Positions 42,635-52,048 of a DNA stretch of 64,000 nt are shown here, piece after piece. The notes beneath the pieces are model-generated. The model did not search any database and was not told where the DNA came from. It saw only the letters and a list, made by a program, of their open reading frames with translations. Both the position numbers and the translations under genes were made by a program. The stretch's first letter is position 1; each line of letters opens with the position of its first letter. Source of the stretch: an uncultured Burkholderiales bacterium (GTDB lineage: Bacteria; Pseudomonadota; Gammaproteobacteria; Burkholderiales; Burkholderiaceae_C); NCBI GenBank assembly GCA_903953985.1, contig CAJBLW010000298.1, positions 39,324-103,323 on the forward strand, in the 5' to 3' direction.

Positions 42635-44004
42635 CCGGCAAACTGAACATCGTTTTCGTCAGCCTTGCACAAAACCAGAGCCGTTTTTTCGAGATGGTGG
42701 GTAGAAGCATGGCACAGGCCGGATACAGCATCGTGCACGTCTGCTTTCACGAAGGCGCTGTCAGGGAGTTGCGGGAGCATGGCTGCGAGGCATTCAACCC
42801 GTACGAGTATCAGGTCGCGTCCAAGGGGCAGGTTTGCTTCGGCGACTACGGTATTCCCAACCCTGCACTGCTGCTTGGTCACGAGAAGGCGGCGTACGAA
42901 CTCTCCGATACGAAGGCGCTCGAGCTCAAGTTCAAAGGTCATCTGGCGACCATGGATGCAATCCTGCGCAGCCTCTTGGAGCGTGGCGGTCGCTGGTGTG
43001 TGGTCCAGGAACTGGGAGGGTTCACCTCAGTGCTCGCAGCGTATTTCTCTGCCCGACGCCTCGGTCTCGACAACTGGTTCATCGAGCCATCATTCTTCCG
43101 TGGGCGCCTATTTTTCACCCCAAACACATTCGCGGCCCCTCTGGTGCAGGCCTCGGATGCTCCTGCATCAGACGAGGTGCGGGCTACTCTTGAGCGTATC
43201 CTTAAAAATCAGTCGGTGGTCGTTCCCGTCAAGGATCGGTTGCACTATCGAGGAGCCAGCAAGAAATTGTTGGACTTCAACAACTACCGCCGTCTGTTTG
43301 AGAAAGTCGTATCGAAATACGTGCGCGGCGAGAGGGAGGAGTTTGAGCACATCGGCGGACATGTGGAGCGTCATCTCCGGATGTTCATCAACTCAAAGAA
43401 GAATGCCCGCTACTACTCGGACGAGGCGGGGGGGCACCCATTTATCTATTACCCGCTTCATGTGCCTGCCGATTTTGCTTTGACAATTCGGTCGCCTGAG
43501 TACTTAGACCAATACAGCCTCATTGATTATCTGTGCCGAATCGCACCGCTTGGTTACCGCGTTGTGATCAAGGAGCATCCAGCGCTTGTCGGTGCGGTGC
43601 ATCCGCATCGCATCCGCGAACTCTTCAATCGCCACGACAACCTCACGATGCTCTCGCCTGGTGTTAACAATCATCGGGTTCTGGCAACTGCAGCCGCCGT
43701 CGTGACTGTGAACTCCAAGTCGGGGGCCGAGGCGTTGCTTCATGGCACGCCGGTGGTGGTGCTCGGTAATGCGTTCTACGAGGACTGCCCTTTGGTTTAT
43801 CGGGTGGCTGGCCTTGCCGGCCTGCACGATGCCTTGAGCCGCGCCCTTGACCCGGCGTTGGCATATGACAGCGAGGCCGCTCTGCCCTTCTTTCAGGCAG
43901 TTTGGGACGCTAGTTGCCCGGCAGAACTTTACGACCTGACGCCGGACAACGTAACTAGCTTTTCCCATTCGCTTGCACGTCTTTTGGGGCCTGGATCGCT
44001 GTGA
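42631..44004 (+). CDS. Capsular polysaccharide biosynthesis protein (HP-motif)
   Basis: A 457-residue protein from ATG 42631 (ATGA overlap). Seen: I-V-F-V-S-L-A-Q-N at the start, V-V-I-K-E-H-P-A-L near nt 43,575, T-V-N-S-K-S-G-A-E-A-L and V-V-V-L-G-N-A-F-Y in the C-terminal half, the order typical of KpsS-like capsule transferases. It shares the motif set with the protein at 39,707 but not its sequence. Its stop overlaps the GTG of the large membrane protein. Confidence 0.65.
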   Translation: MTGKLNIVFVSLAQNQSRFFEMVGRSMAQAGYSIVHVCFHEGAVRELREHGCEAFNPYEYQVASKGQVCFGDYGIPNPALLLGHEKAAYELSDTKALELKFKGHLATMDAILRSLLERGGRWCVVQELGGFTSVLAAYFSARRLGLDNWFIEPSFFRGRLFFTPNTFAAPLVQASDAPASDEVRATLERILKNQSVVVPVKDRLHYRGASKKLLDFNNYRRLFEKVVSKYVRGEREEFEHIGGHVERHLRMFINSKKNARYYSDEAGGHPFIYYPLHVPADFALTIRSPEYLDQYSLIDYLCRIAPLGYRVVIKEHPALVGAVHPHRIRELFNRHDNLTMLSPGVNNHRVLATAAAVVTVNSKSGAEALLHGTPVVVLGNAFYEDCPLVYRVAGLAGLHDALSRALDPALAYDSEAALPFFQAVWDASCPAELYDLTPDNVTSFSHSLARLLGPGSL

Positions 44005-46502
44005 GCCTGTCACAACGAGCTGTGGCCGGTTCAGCCGCTTACCTGTTGGTCGGGTTGCTGCTGGCGAGTGACGTTTTGCCACCGCTGGCGGCCGCCATGC
44101 TGGCCGCGCCTTATGCGCTCCTCGTACCTGCCGGGGTGGGCCTCATTGTCTGTTTCGGTTGGCGCGGTTCGATATCTCCAGGTATCGGGCGCGTCCAGGC
44201 CCTTCTCTACGCATGGCTGTTCGGAACGCTGGCGATAATCTATGTATTTGTTCTTCTGGAGCGTTGGGGCCTGACGGAAAACCTTGGGAACTCTGCCCTG
44301 GTAGCATTTTTCACGCTGGGAGTCGCTGGTTGCATACGACTGCGCGGGGAGTTCTCGACCCAGCGTACCGACTGGGCCACGCTGCGGCTGGTCGTGCTGC
44401 TTGCGCTGCCCCTAGTGATTGTCAAGTACGTTTTGCTGATTCCTCTTTACTCGGATTATCCAGTTCTGGACCTGTTTCAGCGGACCCATTTCCACAAAGG
44501 AGCCCTCGAGTTCTCGAATTTCGGTTTGCTCAATCCTTTCGTTGCTGACTCCTATGTACCTTTCCAGCAGTTGCTCCTCGGATTGTTGGCGCGCGGTGCC
44601 AATGTCGATCCTCTAGTTGCCGAATGGGTGTTGCCCGTCATGATGGCTCCGCTGCAAGTGGGCGCCATCTTTTCCGTGGCGAGCGTCTTTGCGAAGTCAA
44701 ACAAGCAGTTGGGTCTCGCCATTGGCTTATTTCTCGCTATGTCCAGCATAACGAATCCAACCAACTCGGACGTGGCGGCACTGGCGGCTTTGCTCCTGAT
44801 GTCGCTACTGCTGGGATCAGAGGAGGACAAAACTGGGCGCGAGCGGGTTTGGGGATTGCTATTCCTGTTTGCAGCCATTGCCGGGGCGCTGATCTTCTTT
44901 TCCATGGCAGTCCCTGCCGGCCTTGCAGTGCTGCTCGGCGCGGGATTGCTCACCTCAGTTCCCAAGGTGGGTGCGCGTGTAGCGCAAACAATCATAGTCA
45001 TGATCGTAATATTCGTAGCGATTTCTTTCCACCGGGCAGGCATCTTGTTAGCAGCCCTAGTGGTGATGATCCATTTCGCGACTGCGTTTTTTTTGGGTAA
45101 GCAGCGTAGGAGAAATTCCCGATCATTGGCCATAATCTCCCTCGTATTGGCGCTTATCGTAGGCAGTATGGCCGGATGGATCCTGTCCTTTGGCGGTGGT
45201 AGCTATCCGAGGGACGAATTCGGTCTTTGGAGGCTTTTTGACATCGTCCTAGAGCCCCTGATCGGAAAGAGCATGATGGTGGTTAATTTGGACGGCGACA
45301 TGTCCCAAGGATCGGGCGGCAGGATTTCTTTATTCGAAGTTGCACGTTCTCTGACCTGGTCAGGCACACTCGTCGGCGGTCTGCTGTTCCTGCGCTCGAT
45401 ATGGCCTAGTATCGGTGGGCGCTGTATGAAAGTTGACAGGGCGAATGCCGGTGACCCGGGCATCACTTTGGTGATAATGTGTTTGCTCCTGATAGGTGTT
45501 GCCTTGACAGGGTTTCCGTTCATTCATCGAAGTGCGATCTTAATTGCTACCTTGATGTCGGTCGCGATAGCCGTGTTAGTGTATCCAACTGGAGCAGCCG
45601 CAGCGCTTATGGGTCGCCCAGCAATAGCTGTATCTATCGGTTTGATGAGTGCCATGGGGGGCTTGTTTGCCACTCTCTTTCAAGTGCGCGACCCGAGCAT
45701 CGAACCTTTCCTCAAGCCCGTCTTCCCATTGCTGCTCTTTGTGTTTGCTGTGGGTGGCGCCGCTACCTGGTATATCAGGGGTAGACGATCGATCGGCTTA
45801 GGGTTGCTGCTCGTTGTCACGGTGCTGTTCGAGATGATCGCATCACATGCGTATTTCAAGCCGTATGCTTTCTCGCGCCAGACGCCTCCAGAGGACACGG
45901 TGTTCAGCCATTTCGGCCACCGCGAGCTGGCGACAGCAGAGCGCATCGGTAGCCAGCTAGCCCTGGGGACTGTGCTCGTATCGGATCCCAAGACCATGGC
46001 CCTGATAGGTGCGCGCAGCGGGTTAACCTCCCTAGTTTCGTACTCTAACTTGAACACGATGGAGCGCGACACACGCAGCCAACTAGTAAAGCTTCTAGGC
46101 ATGGTGTCCGCAGGTGCGCCAGTGTCGAATGTCTGTTCCGGGTTGCTGAGGATATCGAGTTCGTACGCTTCTTCCCAGTCAAATTACGAAAGAATACGTC
46201 GGGAGGGGGCACTATCGGGAGGCGAGGCACTGGCTGAACTTGGCTACAACGGCGGCACTCTATTAGTGCGCTCCGTGGCGCCGTTAAGGTTCGCAGGGGC
46301 TGCTGAGGGGACGAACCACAAAGACCAGCTGTTCGCTATCGTCATTTCACCAGATACGCTCGACTGGTTGTCTGAATCTTCCAATCCCTCATACTTTCCT
46401 GCACAAAGGGAAGTTTCCGAAATCGCCGATGTTTTTCAGTTGTATGGCTCAAATAGTCACCGAGTCGGGGATGCACATTTGTTGTTGGTGAAGTGCGAAT
46501 GA
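44001..46502 (+). CDS. Large polytopic membrane protein, candidate polymerase (Wzy) or GT-C
   Basis: An 833-residue protein from GTG 44001 (GTGA overlap). Residues about 10-610 contain at least a dozen hydrophobic segments; residues 620-833 form a soluble, probably periplasmic tail. No other polymerase candidate is present, and the flippase and GT genes imply a Wzx/Wzy-type pathway, so Wzy is the best guess. The size exceeds usual Wzy (about 400-450) and is closer to GT-C transferases such as ArnT-like enzymes, which also have a C-terminal periplasmic domain. No family signature was recognised. Confidence 0.55.
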   Translation: MSLSQRAVAGSAAYLLVGLLLASDVLPPLAAAMLAAPYALLVPAGVGLIVCFGWRGSISPGIGRVQALLYAWLFGTLAIIYVFVLLERWGLTENLGNSALVAFFTLGVAGCIRLRGEFSTQRTDWATLRLVVLLALPLVIVKYVLLIPLYSDYPVLDLFQRTHFHKGALEFSNFGLLNPFVADSYVPFQQLLLGLLARGANVDPLVAEWVLPVMMAPLQVGAIFSVASVFAKSNKQLGLAIGLFLAMSSITNPTNSDVAALAALLLMSLLLGSEEDKTGRERVWGLLFLFAAIAGALIFFSMAVPAGLAVLLGAGLLTSVPKVGARVAQTIIVMIVIFVAISFHRAGILLAALVVMIHFATAFFLGKQRRRNSRSLAIISLVLALIVGSMAGWILSFGGGSYPRDEFGLWRLFDIVLEPLIGKSMMVVNLDGDMSQGSGGRISLFEVARSLTWSGTLVGGLLFLRSIWPSIGGRCMKVDRANAGDPGITLVIMCLLLIGVALTGFPFIHRSAILIATLMSVAIAVLVYPTGAAAALMGRPAIAVSIGLMSAMGGLFATLFQVRDPSIEPFLKPVFPLLLFVFAVGGAATWYIRGRRSIGLGLLLVVTVLFEMIASHAYFKPYAFSRQTPPEDTVFSHFGHRELATAERIGSQLALGTVLVSDPKTMALIGARSGLTSLVSYSNLNTMERDTRSQLVKLLGMVSAGAPVSNVCSGLLRISSSYASSQSNYERIRREGALSGGEALAELGYNGGTLLVRSVAPLRFAGAAEGTNHKDQLFAIVISPDTLDWLSESSNPSYFPAQREVSEIADVFQLYGSNSHRVGDAHLLLVKCE

Positions 46503-47251
46503 GCAATGACCTTGTTTCCATCGTAATGCCCGCCTACAAGGCGGAGAAAACCGTAGCGGAGGCTATTCTGTCTGTGCAAGCGCAGACCTATGCGCACTGG
46601 CAACTGCTGGTGGTGGACGACGGCTCGCCTGATAGCACCGCCGACGTGGTAGCCGCACTGGCGAAATCGGACCAGCGCATCGAACTTGTACGGCAGGCGA
46701 ATGCTGGACCGGCTATGGCCCGCCAGAAAGCACTAGATCATGCGCGCGGTCGCTACATCGCGTTCCTGGACAGCGATGACCTGTGGCTGCCCAGAAAGCT
46801 AGAGCAACAGATCACCTTCATGGACGTACATAGTGCAGCGCTCTCGTATACGGCCTTCCGTCGCATCCAGACAGACGGCAGCGGACTGGGGCATTTGATC
46901 TCGATCCCGCCGTACTTGACGTACCGTACTCTGCTTGGCAACACTGCGATCGCTACGTCGACGACCGTGATAGACAAGTCCATCGCTGGGGAGTTCAGGA
47001 TGACAAAAACCTACTACGACGACTTTGTGCTGTGGCTGGACATCCTCAAACGCGGGCATGTAGCTCTGGGCCTGAATGAGGATCTGATGCGTTACCGCGT
47101 CATGGGCGATTCAGTGTCTCGCAACAAAGGCAAGTCAGCATACATGGTTTGGCGTACCTATCGAGAGATTGAGCAATTGTCGCTCCTGCGTGCGTCTTGG
47201 TGCTTTGCACACTACGCATTCAATGCATGGCGCAAGTATCGGGACTTCTGA
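46499..47251 (+). CDS. Family 2 glycosyltransferase
   Basis: A 250-residue GT-A enzyme from ATG 46499, overlapping the previous stop. V-S-I-V-M-P-A-Y-K-A-E at residues 5-15, V-V-D-D-G-S-P-D-S and the metal-binding F-L-D-S-D-D-L-W are classical GT2 signatures. It is the only conventional glycosyltransferase recognised between the flippase and the initiating sugar transferase, so it likely adds a UDP- or GDP-activated sugar of the repeat unit in the cytoplasm. Confidence 0.9.
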   Translation: MSNDLVSIVMPAYKAEKTVAEAILSVQAQTYAHWQLLVVDDGSPDSTADVVAALAKSDQRIELVRQANAGPAMARQKALDHARGRYIAFLDSDDLWLPRKLEQQITFMDVHSAALSYTAFRRIQTDGSGLGHLISIPPYLTYRTLLGNTAIATSTTVIDKSIAGEFRMTKTYYDDFVLWLDILKRGHVALGLNEDLMRYRVMGDSVSRNKGKSAYMVWRTYREIEQLSLLRASWCFAHYAFNAWRKYRDF

Positions 47252-47253
47252 GC

Positions 47254-48183
47254 ATGCGCGTTCTCATCACCGGCGCTGGCGGTTTCATCGGGCGGGCTTG
47301 TGTCGCAGGCTTCGCCGCGGCGGGCTGGCAGGTGCGCGCGGTCAGCCGACAGCCTGCCCCGGCGCGGCCCGGCGTCGAGCGGGTACTCTTAACGGATCCC
47401 GGCAGGACCGACTGGACGGCACTGCTCCACGGGGTGGACTGCGTCCTCCATCTGGCCGGCGTCGCCCACAGGCCTGCTGCCAGCCTCGCGGAGTACGAGG
47501 AAATCAATGTCCGACTGACCGGTGCACTGGCCCGGGCCGCCGTCGCGTCAGGGGTCGGGCATTTCGTTTACCTCAGCTCAGTCGCCGTGCATGGCCGCGA
47601 CAGGGGGGATATTGACGAGACCATGCCGCTATGCCCGGGCGATACCAACGGGCGGAGCAAAGCGCTCGCCGAAGCGGCACTGCGCGAAATTGCCCGGGAT
47701 ACTCCAATGCATTGGACGGTCGTTCGTCCACCGCTGGTGTATGGATCCGATGCGCCGGGAAACTTCCGCCGTCTGGTGGTCCTCGTACGTCGCGGCATCC
47801 CGCTGCCCCTTGCTGCCGCGACGGCGCCGCGAAGCTACATTGGCATAGACAATCTATTGTCGGCCCTTTTATGCATCGTGGACAATCCAAAGGCTGCCGA
47901 GAAGACTTTTCTGGTCAGCGATAACGACGATCTTTGCACCGCAGACCTGATCCGAGCGATGGCCCGAGGAGTTGGCCGGCCGGCGCGTCTTTGGTGGCTG
48001 CCCGCCGGGCTGCTAAGCCTCGGCGCAAGCCTTCTCGGCCGCAGCGGCGACGCGGAACGCATCTTTGGGCGCTTGCAGATTGATACCCGGGCGATCCGCC
48101 AAGAATTGGGTTGGGCGCCGCCGATCCCAGCCCATGAGGGCATTGCTCGCGCCATGGCAGACAGCGCAGATGGACTGAATTGA
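47254..48183 (+). CDS. NAD-dependent epimerase/dehydratase family protein with altered active site
   Basis: A 309-residue extended SDR from ATG 47254. NAD motif G-A-G-G-F-I-G at residues 7-13, L-A-G-V-A-H, Y-L-S-S-V-A-V-H-G. The family is the UDP-glucose 4-epimerase-like (WbpV/WbpP neighbour) type found near initiating sugar transferases. Oddity: the catalytic Tyr of Y-G-R-S-K is Asn132 (codon AAC at 47647-47649), with Lys136 kept. Without the tyrosine the enzyme may be inactive, or use another acid/base as dehydratase-type SDRs do. Confidence 0.8.
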   Translation: MRVLITGAGGFIGRACVAGFAAAGWQVRAVSRQPAPARPGVERVLLTDPGRTDWTALLHGVDCVLHLAGVAHRPAASLAEYEEINVRLTGALARAAVASGVGHFVYLSSVAVHGRDRGDIDETMPLCPGDTNGRSKALAEAALREIARDTPMHWTVVRPPLVYGSDAPGNFRRLVVLVRRGIPLPLAAATAPRSYIGIDNLLSALLCIVDNPKAAEKTFLVSDNDDLCTADLIRAMARGVGRPARLWWLPAGLLSLGASLLGRSGDAERIFGRLQIDTRAIRQELGWAPPIPAHEGIARAMADSADGLN

Positions 48184-48206
48184 ATTTAATACTGGAAAAA
48201 TGACCG

Positions 48207-49538
48207 ATGGAAAAGATACCTTATCCCAAGCAGATCGACCACTCCCGCTACCTTGGCGATGCCCTTGCTCACGAGACCAAGTACGGCCTTCCTGCCGAAG
48301 TCCGTTACTGCGTCCGCTGCGTGATCTCCAATCAGCGGCCGAATTCCGCGGTGGAGTACAACCATGTCAAGGAGAGCAAGAAGCGGACGATCAACCTCGA
48401 TGACGACGGTGTGTGCGACGCATGTCGTTTCGCTGAGCAAAAACAGTCCGGAATCGACTGGGCGGAACGAGAGCGACAACTGGTAGAGCTGTGCAACCAG
48501 CATCGGAGCAAGGACGGCAACTACGATTGCATTGTCCCAGGCTCCGGCGGCAAGGACAGCTTTTATGCCTCACATATCCTGCGGACCAAGTACGGGATGC
48601 ATCCCCTGACCGTCACCTGGGCGCCCCATGTGTATACCGAGTGGGGCTGGAAGAACTTCCAGAGCTGGATCCACGCAGGGCATGACAATCTGCTGATGAC
48701 ACCAAATGGCCGTGTTCACAGGCTATTAACCCGGTTGGCAGTGGATAACCTGTTTCATCCCTTCCAGGCGTTCATGCTTGGGCAGAAGTTTTTGGCTCCC
48801 AAGATGGCCTTGTTGCATAAGATTCCGTTAGTGTTCTTCGGCGAAAACGAAGCCGAATACGGAAATCCTATAGGCGATACAGAATCAGCCAAACGGGATT
48901 GGTCATACTTCACGGCAGAAGACCAGTCAAAGGTTCATCTGGGTGGCGTTTCCGTTCCCAATCTCAAAAAGTTTTTCGGCCTCGAGCAGCAGGATCTGAT
49001 CCCATATTTGCCTGCGGACCCGCACCAGATCGAGGCACAGAAAGTTGAGGTTCATTATCTGGGCTATTACCTAAAGTGGCATCCGCAGAGCTGTTACTAC
49101 TACGCGGTAGAGCACGGGGGCTTCCAAGCCTCCCCGGAGCGCACCCCAGGCACCTACAGCAAGTACAACAGCATTGACGACCGGATCGACGACTTTCATT
49201 ACTACACCACCGGAGTGAAGTTCGGCATCGGCCGGGCGAGCTACGATGCGGCCCAGGAAATCCGCTCAGGCGACATTACCCGAGAGGAGGGCGTTGCCTT
49301 GGTCAAGCGCTTCGATCACGAATTCCCCGAGCGCTTCGCCGACGAGATTTTCCGCTACCTCAGCATCCCGGCCAACGAATTCCCAGAGGCCAGCCGGATG
49401 TTTGAGCAGCCAACCATGACGCGAGAGTATTTCATGGCCCTCGCCGACACATTCCGCAGTCCTCATCTGTGGAAGTGGGAGGATGGCCAGTGGAAGCTCC
49501 GCCATGCGGTCTGGCACGGCCACCACCAGGTCCGCTGA
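48207..49538 (+). CDS. N-acetyl sugar amidotransferase (WbpG/PseA-like)
   Basis: A 443-residue protein. Near the N-terminus C-V-R-C and C-D-A-C pairs suggest a zinc site, and residues about 112-118 carry the PP-loop S-G-G-K-D-S of ATP-dependent amidotransferases. WbpG/PseA/LegA-type enzymes convert an acetamido group to acetamidino with ammonia from a HisH glutaminase. The HisF- and HisH-like genes that follow complete the complex. The substrate is likely a legionaminic or pseudaminic acid derivative or its UDP-sugar precursor. Confidence 0.88.
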   Translation: MEKIPYPKQIDHSRYLGDALAHETKYGLPAEVRYCVRCVISNQRPNSAVEYNHVKESKKRTINLDDDGVCDACRFAEQKQSGIDWAERERQLVELCNQHRSKDGNYDCIVPGSGGKDSFYASHILRTKYGMHPLTVTWAPHVYTEWGWKNFQSWIHAGHDNLLMTPNGRVHRLLTRLAVDNLFHPFQAFMLGQKFLAPKMALLHKIPLVFFGENEAEYGNPIGDTESAKRDWSYFTAEDQSKVHLGGVSVPNLKKFFGLEQQDLIPYLPADPHQIEAQKVEVHYLGYYLKWHPQSCYYYAVEHGGFQASPERTPGTYSKYNSIDDRIDDFHYYTTGVKFGIGRASYDAAQEIRSGDITREEGVALVKRFDHEFPERFADEIFRYLSIPANEFPEASRMFEQPTMTREYFMALADTFRSPHLWKWEDGQWKLRHAVWHGHHQVR

Positions 49539-49550
49539 GCGCGCCTCCCG

Positions 49551-50312
49551 ATGAGCAATCTGCGCATCATTCCCCGCCTGGACATCAAGGGTCCGAACCT
49601 GATCAAGGGGGTTCAGCTGGAAGGCCTGCGGGTCATGGGCGACCCCCAGGAGTTCGCCATCCGCTACTACGAGGCGGGGGCGGACGAGCTGGTGTACATG
49701 GACATCGTTGCTAGCCTCTACGGCCGCAACAATCTCAGCGACATCATCCGCCGCGCGGCCGACCGGGTCTTCATCCCGATTACGGTGGGCGGCGGCATCC
49801 GCTCGGTCGATGATGCCCGCCACATCCTCCGCTCCGGCGCCGACAAGGTGGCCATCAATACTGCGGCGGTCGCCCGCCCCGAGCTGATCACCGAGGTGTC
49901 GCGGCGCTTCGGTTCCCAGGCGATGGTCCTCTCCATCGAGGCGAAGCAGGTGGCACCCGGCAAGTGGGAGGCCTATACGGACAACGGCCGCGAACGCACC
50001 GGGCTTGATGTCCTTGAGTGGATCTGCCGCGGGGTAGAGCTCGGCGCCGGCGAGATTCTGCTCACTTCCGTCGATCGGGAGGGCACCCGCAAGGGCTTCG
50101 ATATCGATCTGGTGCGCCAGGTCAGCGCGGCAGTGCCGGTACCGGTGATCGCCAGCGGCGGCATGGGCAGCATCGAGCATTTCATCGAGGCGGCGACCAC
50201 CGGCGGCGCCGATGCGGTGTCGATGGCGGACGTCCTTCATTACAACCGGATACCACTGGCGGCGATCCGCGACGCGGGCCGCGCGGCCGGATTGGCGGTG
50301 AGATCGATATGA
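49551..50312 (+). CDS. HisF-like subunit of the sugar amidotransferase
   Basis: A 253-residue HisF paralogue (TIM barrel). Asp11 is conserved (L-D-I-K) but the second catalytic Asp of HisF, at position 130 in I-D-A-K, is Glu130 here (S-I-E-A-K), and Cys9 is Arg. In histidine synthesis Asp130 is needed for the cyclase reaction; its loss fits a role limited to channelling ammonia from HisH to the WbpG-type enzyme. Genetic context (amidotransferase upstream, hisH-like downstream with 4-nt overlap) is that of the amidino-sugar complex. Confidence 0.85.
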   Translation: MSNLRIIPRLDIKGPNLIKGVQLEGLRVMGDPQEFAIRYYEAGADELVYMDIVASLYGRNNLSDIIRRAADRVFIPITVGGGIRSVDDARHILRSGADKVAINTAAVARPELITEVSRRFGSQAMVLSIEAKQVAPGKWEAYTDNGRERTGLDVLEWICRGVELGAGEILLTSVDREGTRKGFDIDLVRQVSAAVPVPVIASGGMGSIEHFIEAATTGGADAVSMADVLHYNRIPLAAIRDAGRAAGLAVRSI

Positions 50313-50959
50313 CCCAGAAGTCCATTACCCTGGTCGACTATGGCATGGCCAACCTGCTCAACGTCGCCCGTGCCTTCGAGCACTGCGGCGCGGCGGTGCG
50401 CGTGGTCGAGACGCCCGGCGAGATTGTCGATGCCGGACGCCTGGTGGTGCCCGGGGTCGGCGCCTTCAGCGACTGCCTGGATGAATTGCGCCGGCGCGGT
50501 TTCGACGACGCCCTGCGCCGCTATGTGGATACCGGCCGGCCGATGCTCGGCATCTGCGTCGGCATGCAGGCCCTGTTCGAGGACAGCGAGGAATTCGGCG
50601 AACATCCCGGCCTCGGCCTGCTGCCGGGCCAGGTGTGCGCCGTGCCGCGGCAGACCATCGACGGCGCCCCGCAGCGGGTGCCCCACATCGGCTGGAATCA
50701 CCTTGTGCAGCCGGAGTCGGGCCGCGACTGGTCAGGCACCCTGCTCGAACCCTTCCTCGGGCAGCGGCCAGCGGTTTATTTTGTACATTCTTTCGCGGCC
50801 CAACCGTTGAATCCTGCGGACAGGCTAGCCGATTGTATCTACGGTGGTCACCGGGTCTGCGCCGCTATCCAGCGCGGTAACCTGATGGCTACTCAGTTTC
50901 ACCCTGAACGCAGCGGCGAGATTGGGTTGCAAGTTCTCCGTCGCTTCCTTGATATCTAG
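50309..50959 (+). CDS. HisH-like glutaminase subunit of the sugar amidotransferase
   Basis: A 216-residue class I glutamine amidotransferase from ATG 50309. The nucleophile Cys is in G-I-C-V-G-M-Q and the His-Glu pair in F-H-P-E-R-S; D-Y-G-M-A-N and V-P-G-V-G-A-F are HisH motifs. It hydrolyses glutamine and passes ammonia through the HisF-like barrel. GC content falls sharply near nt 50,770, within the last third. Confidence 0.87.
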   Translation: MTQKSITLVDYGMANLLNVARAFEHCGAAVRVVETPGEIVDAGRLVVPGVGAFSDCLDELRRRGFDDALRRYVDTGRPMLGICVGMQALFEDSEEFGEHPGLGLLPGQVCAVPRQTIDGAPQRVPHIGWNHLVQPESGRDWSGTLLEPFLGQRPAVYFVHSFAAQPLNPADRLADCIYGGHRVCAAIQRGNLMATQFHPERSGEIGLQVLRRFLDI

Positions 50960-51022
50960 ATAACTCGATGCGACAGCCAGCAATAGGTAACAGACTGATG
51001 CGACTCATTAGAAGGGCCTGCG

Positions 51023-52048
51023 ATGTGTTTTGAGGCCGACCAGCGGTTCTTGGTGGTCAGCTTGGGCAGCATTGGAAGGCGTCATCTGCGGAACCTGCGC
51101 GCGCTCCGCCCACAGTCGCGTATCGGTGTTCTGCGACTGACCACTAGCGGGGCCAATGAAGAATTACCGGAGGGCGCCGATCTGCAGTTCACGTCAATCA
51201 ATGATGCTTTGGCCTTCGCACCTTCTGCGGCCATCATTGCTAGCCCTGCCTCAACGCATTTGGCTGTGGCTATGCCTTTGGCGCGGGCGGGTGTCCCTTT
51301 GCTGATCGAGAAGCCTCTGGCCACGAGCTGCACGGGCCTCGACGAACTGCTCATCGCGGCTGGCGAAATTCCGCTGATGGTGGCCTACAACCTGCGCTTC
51401 CTGCCTTCCCTGATCGAGGCCCGTCGGCTGATCCATGCCGGCGCGATCGGTGAGGTGCTGGCCGTCCGCGCCGAAGTCGGTCAGTATCTGCCGACCTGGC
51501 GCCCCGCCAGCCGTTACCAGGACACGGTCTCGGCTCGCCAGGCACTCGGCGGCGGCGCCCTGCTCGAGCTGAGCCACGAGTTCGACTATCTCTATTGGAT
51601 GCTCGGCCTGCCGGCTCGGGTCACCGCCAGCGGCGGCCGCTACAGCGCCCTCGAGATCGACGTGGAGGACCTGGTCAGCGTAAACCTGGAATACGAGGCC
51701 CCTCGCCGCCTGGTTCACGTGCATCTGGATCTGCTGCAGCGGGCCACCACCCGCGGCTGCAAATTCATCGGTAGCGAAGGCACCCTGCGCTGGGACGGGA
51801 TTGCTGACACCCTGGAGTGCTACACGCCGGCGACCGCGGAATGGCGGTGCGTCGAGACCAGGCTCTGTGCCGACCGCAACGAGATGTATGTCGCCGAGCT
51901 GGCCCATTTCCTCCAGTGCGTGGTCAGGGGGGAAAAGCCCCTGGTCGATCTGCGTGCAGCCCATGATGTGCTGGCCATCGTGGATGCGGCGCGGGCGTCG
52001 ATTGCCGGCCAGTGCTCGATCAAGGTAAAGTCTCATGGAAAAGACTGA
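51023..52048 (+). CDS. Gfo/Idh/MocA-family oxidoreductase (Leg-like block)
   Basis: A 341-residue NAD-dependent oxidoreductase from ATG 51023. The glycine loop is G-S-I-G-R-R-H, and I-E-K-P-L-A contains the family's active-site lysine. Gfo/Idh enzymes often accompany CMP-legionaminic or CMP-sialic acid genes, as here (14-nt overlap with the cytidylyltransferase). The exact reaction is not known. GC content rises near nt 51,400, within the gene. Confidence 0.8.
   Translation: MCFEADQRFLVVSLGSIGRRHLRNLRALRPQSRIGVLRLTTSGANEELPEGADLQFTSINDALAFAPSAAIIASPASTHLAVAMPLARAGVPLLIEKPLATSCTGLDELLIAAGEIPLMVAYNLRFLPSLIEARRLIHAGAIGEVLAVRAEVGQYLPTWRPASRYQDTVSARQALGGGALLELSHEFDYLYWMLGLPARVTASGGRYSALEIDVEDLVSVNLEYEAPRRLVHVHLDLLQRATTRGCKFIGSEGTLRWDGIADTLECYTPATAEWRCVETRLCADRNEMYVAELAHFLQCVVRGEKPLVDLRAAHDVLAIVDAARASIAGQCSIKVKSHGKD

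Noticed and set aside
49266..50240. 324-codon frame antisense to the HisF-like gene
   Set aside because: A shadow of GC-rich codon structure; the + strand product is a clear HisF paralogue.
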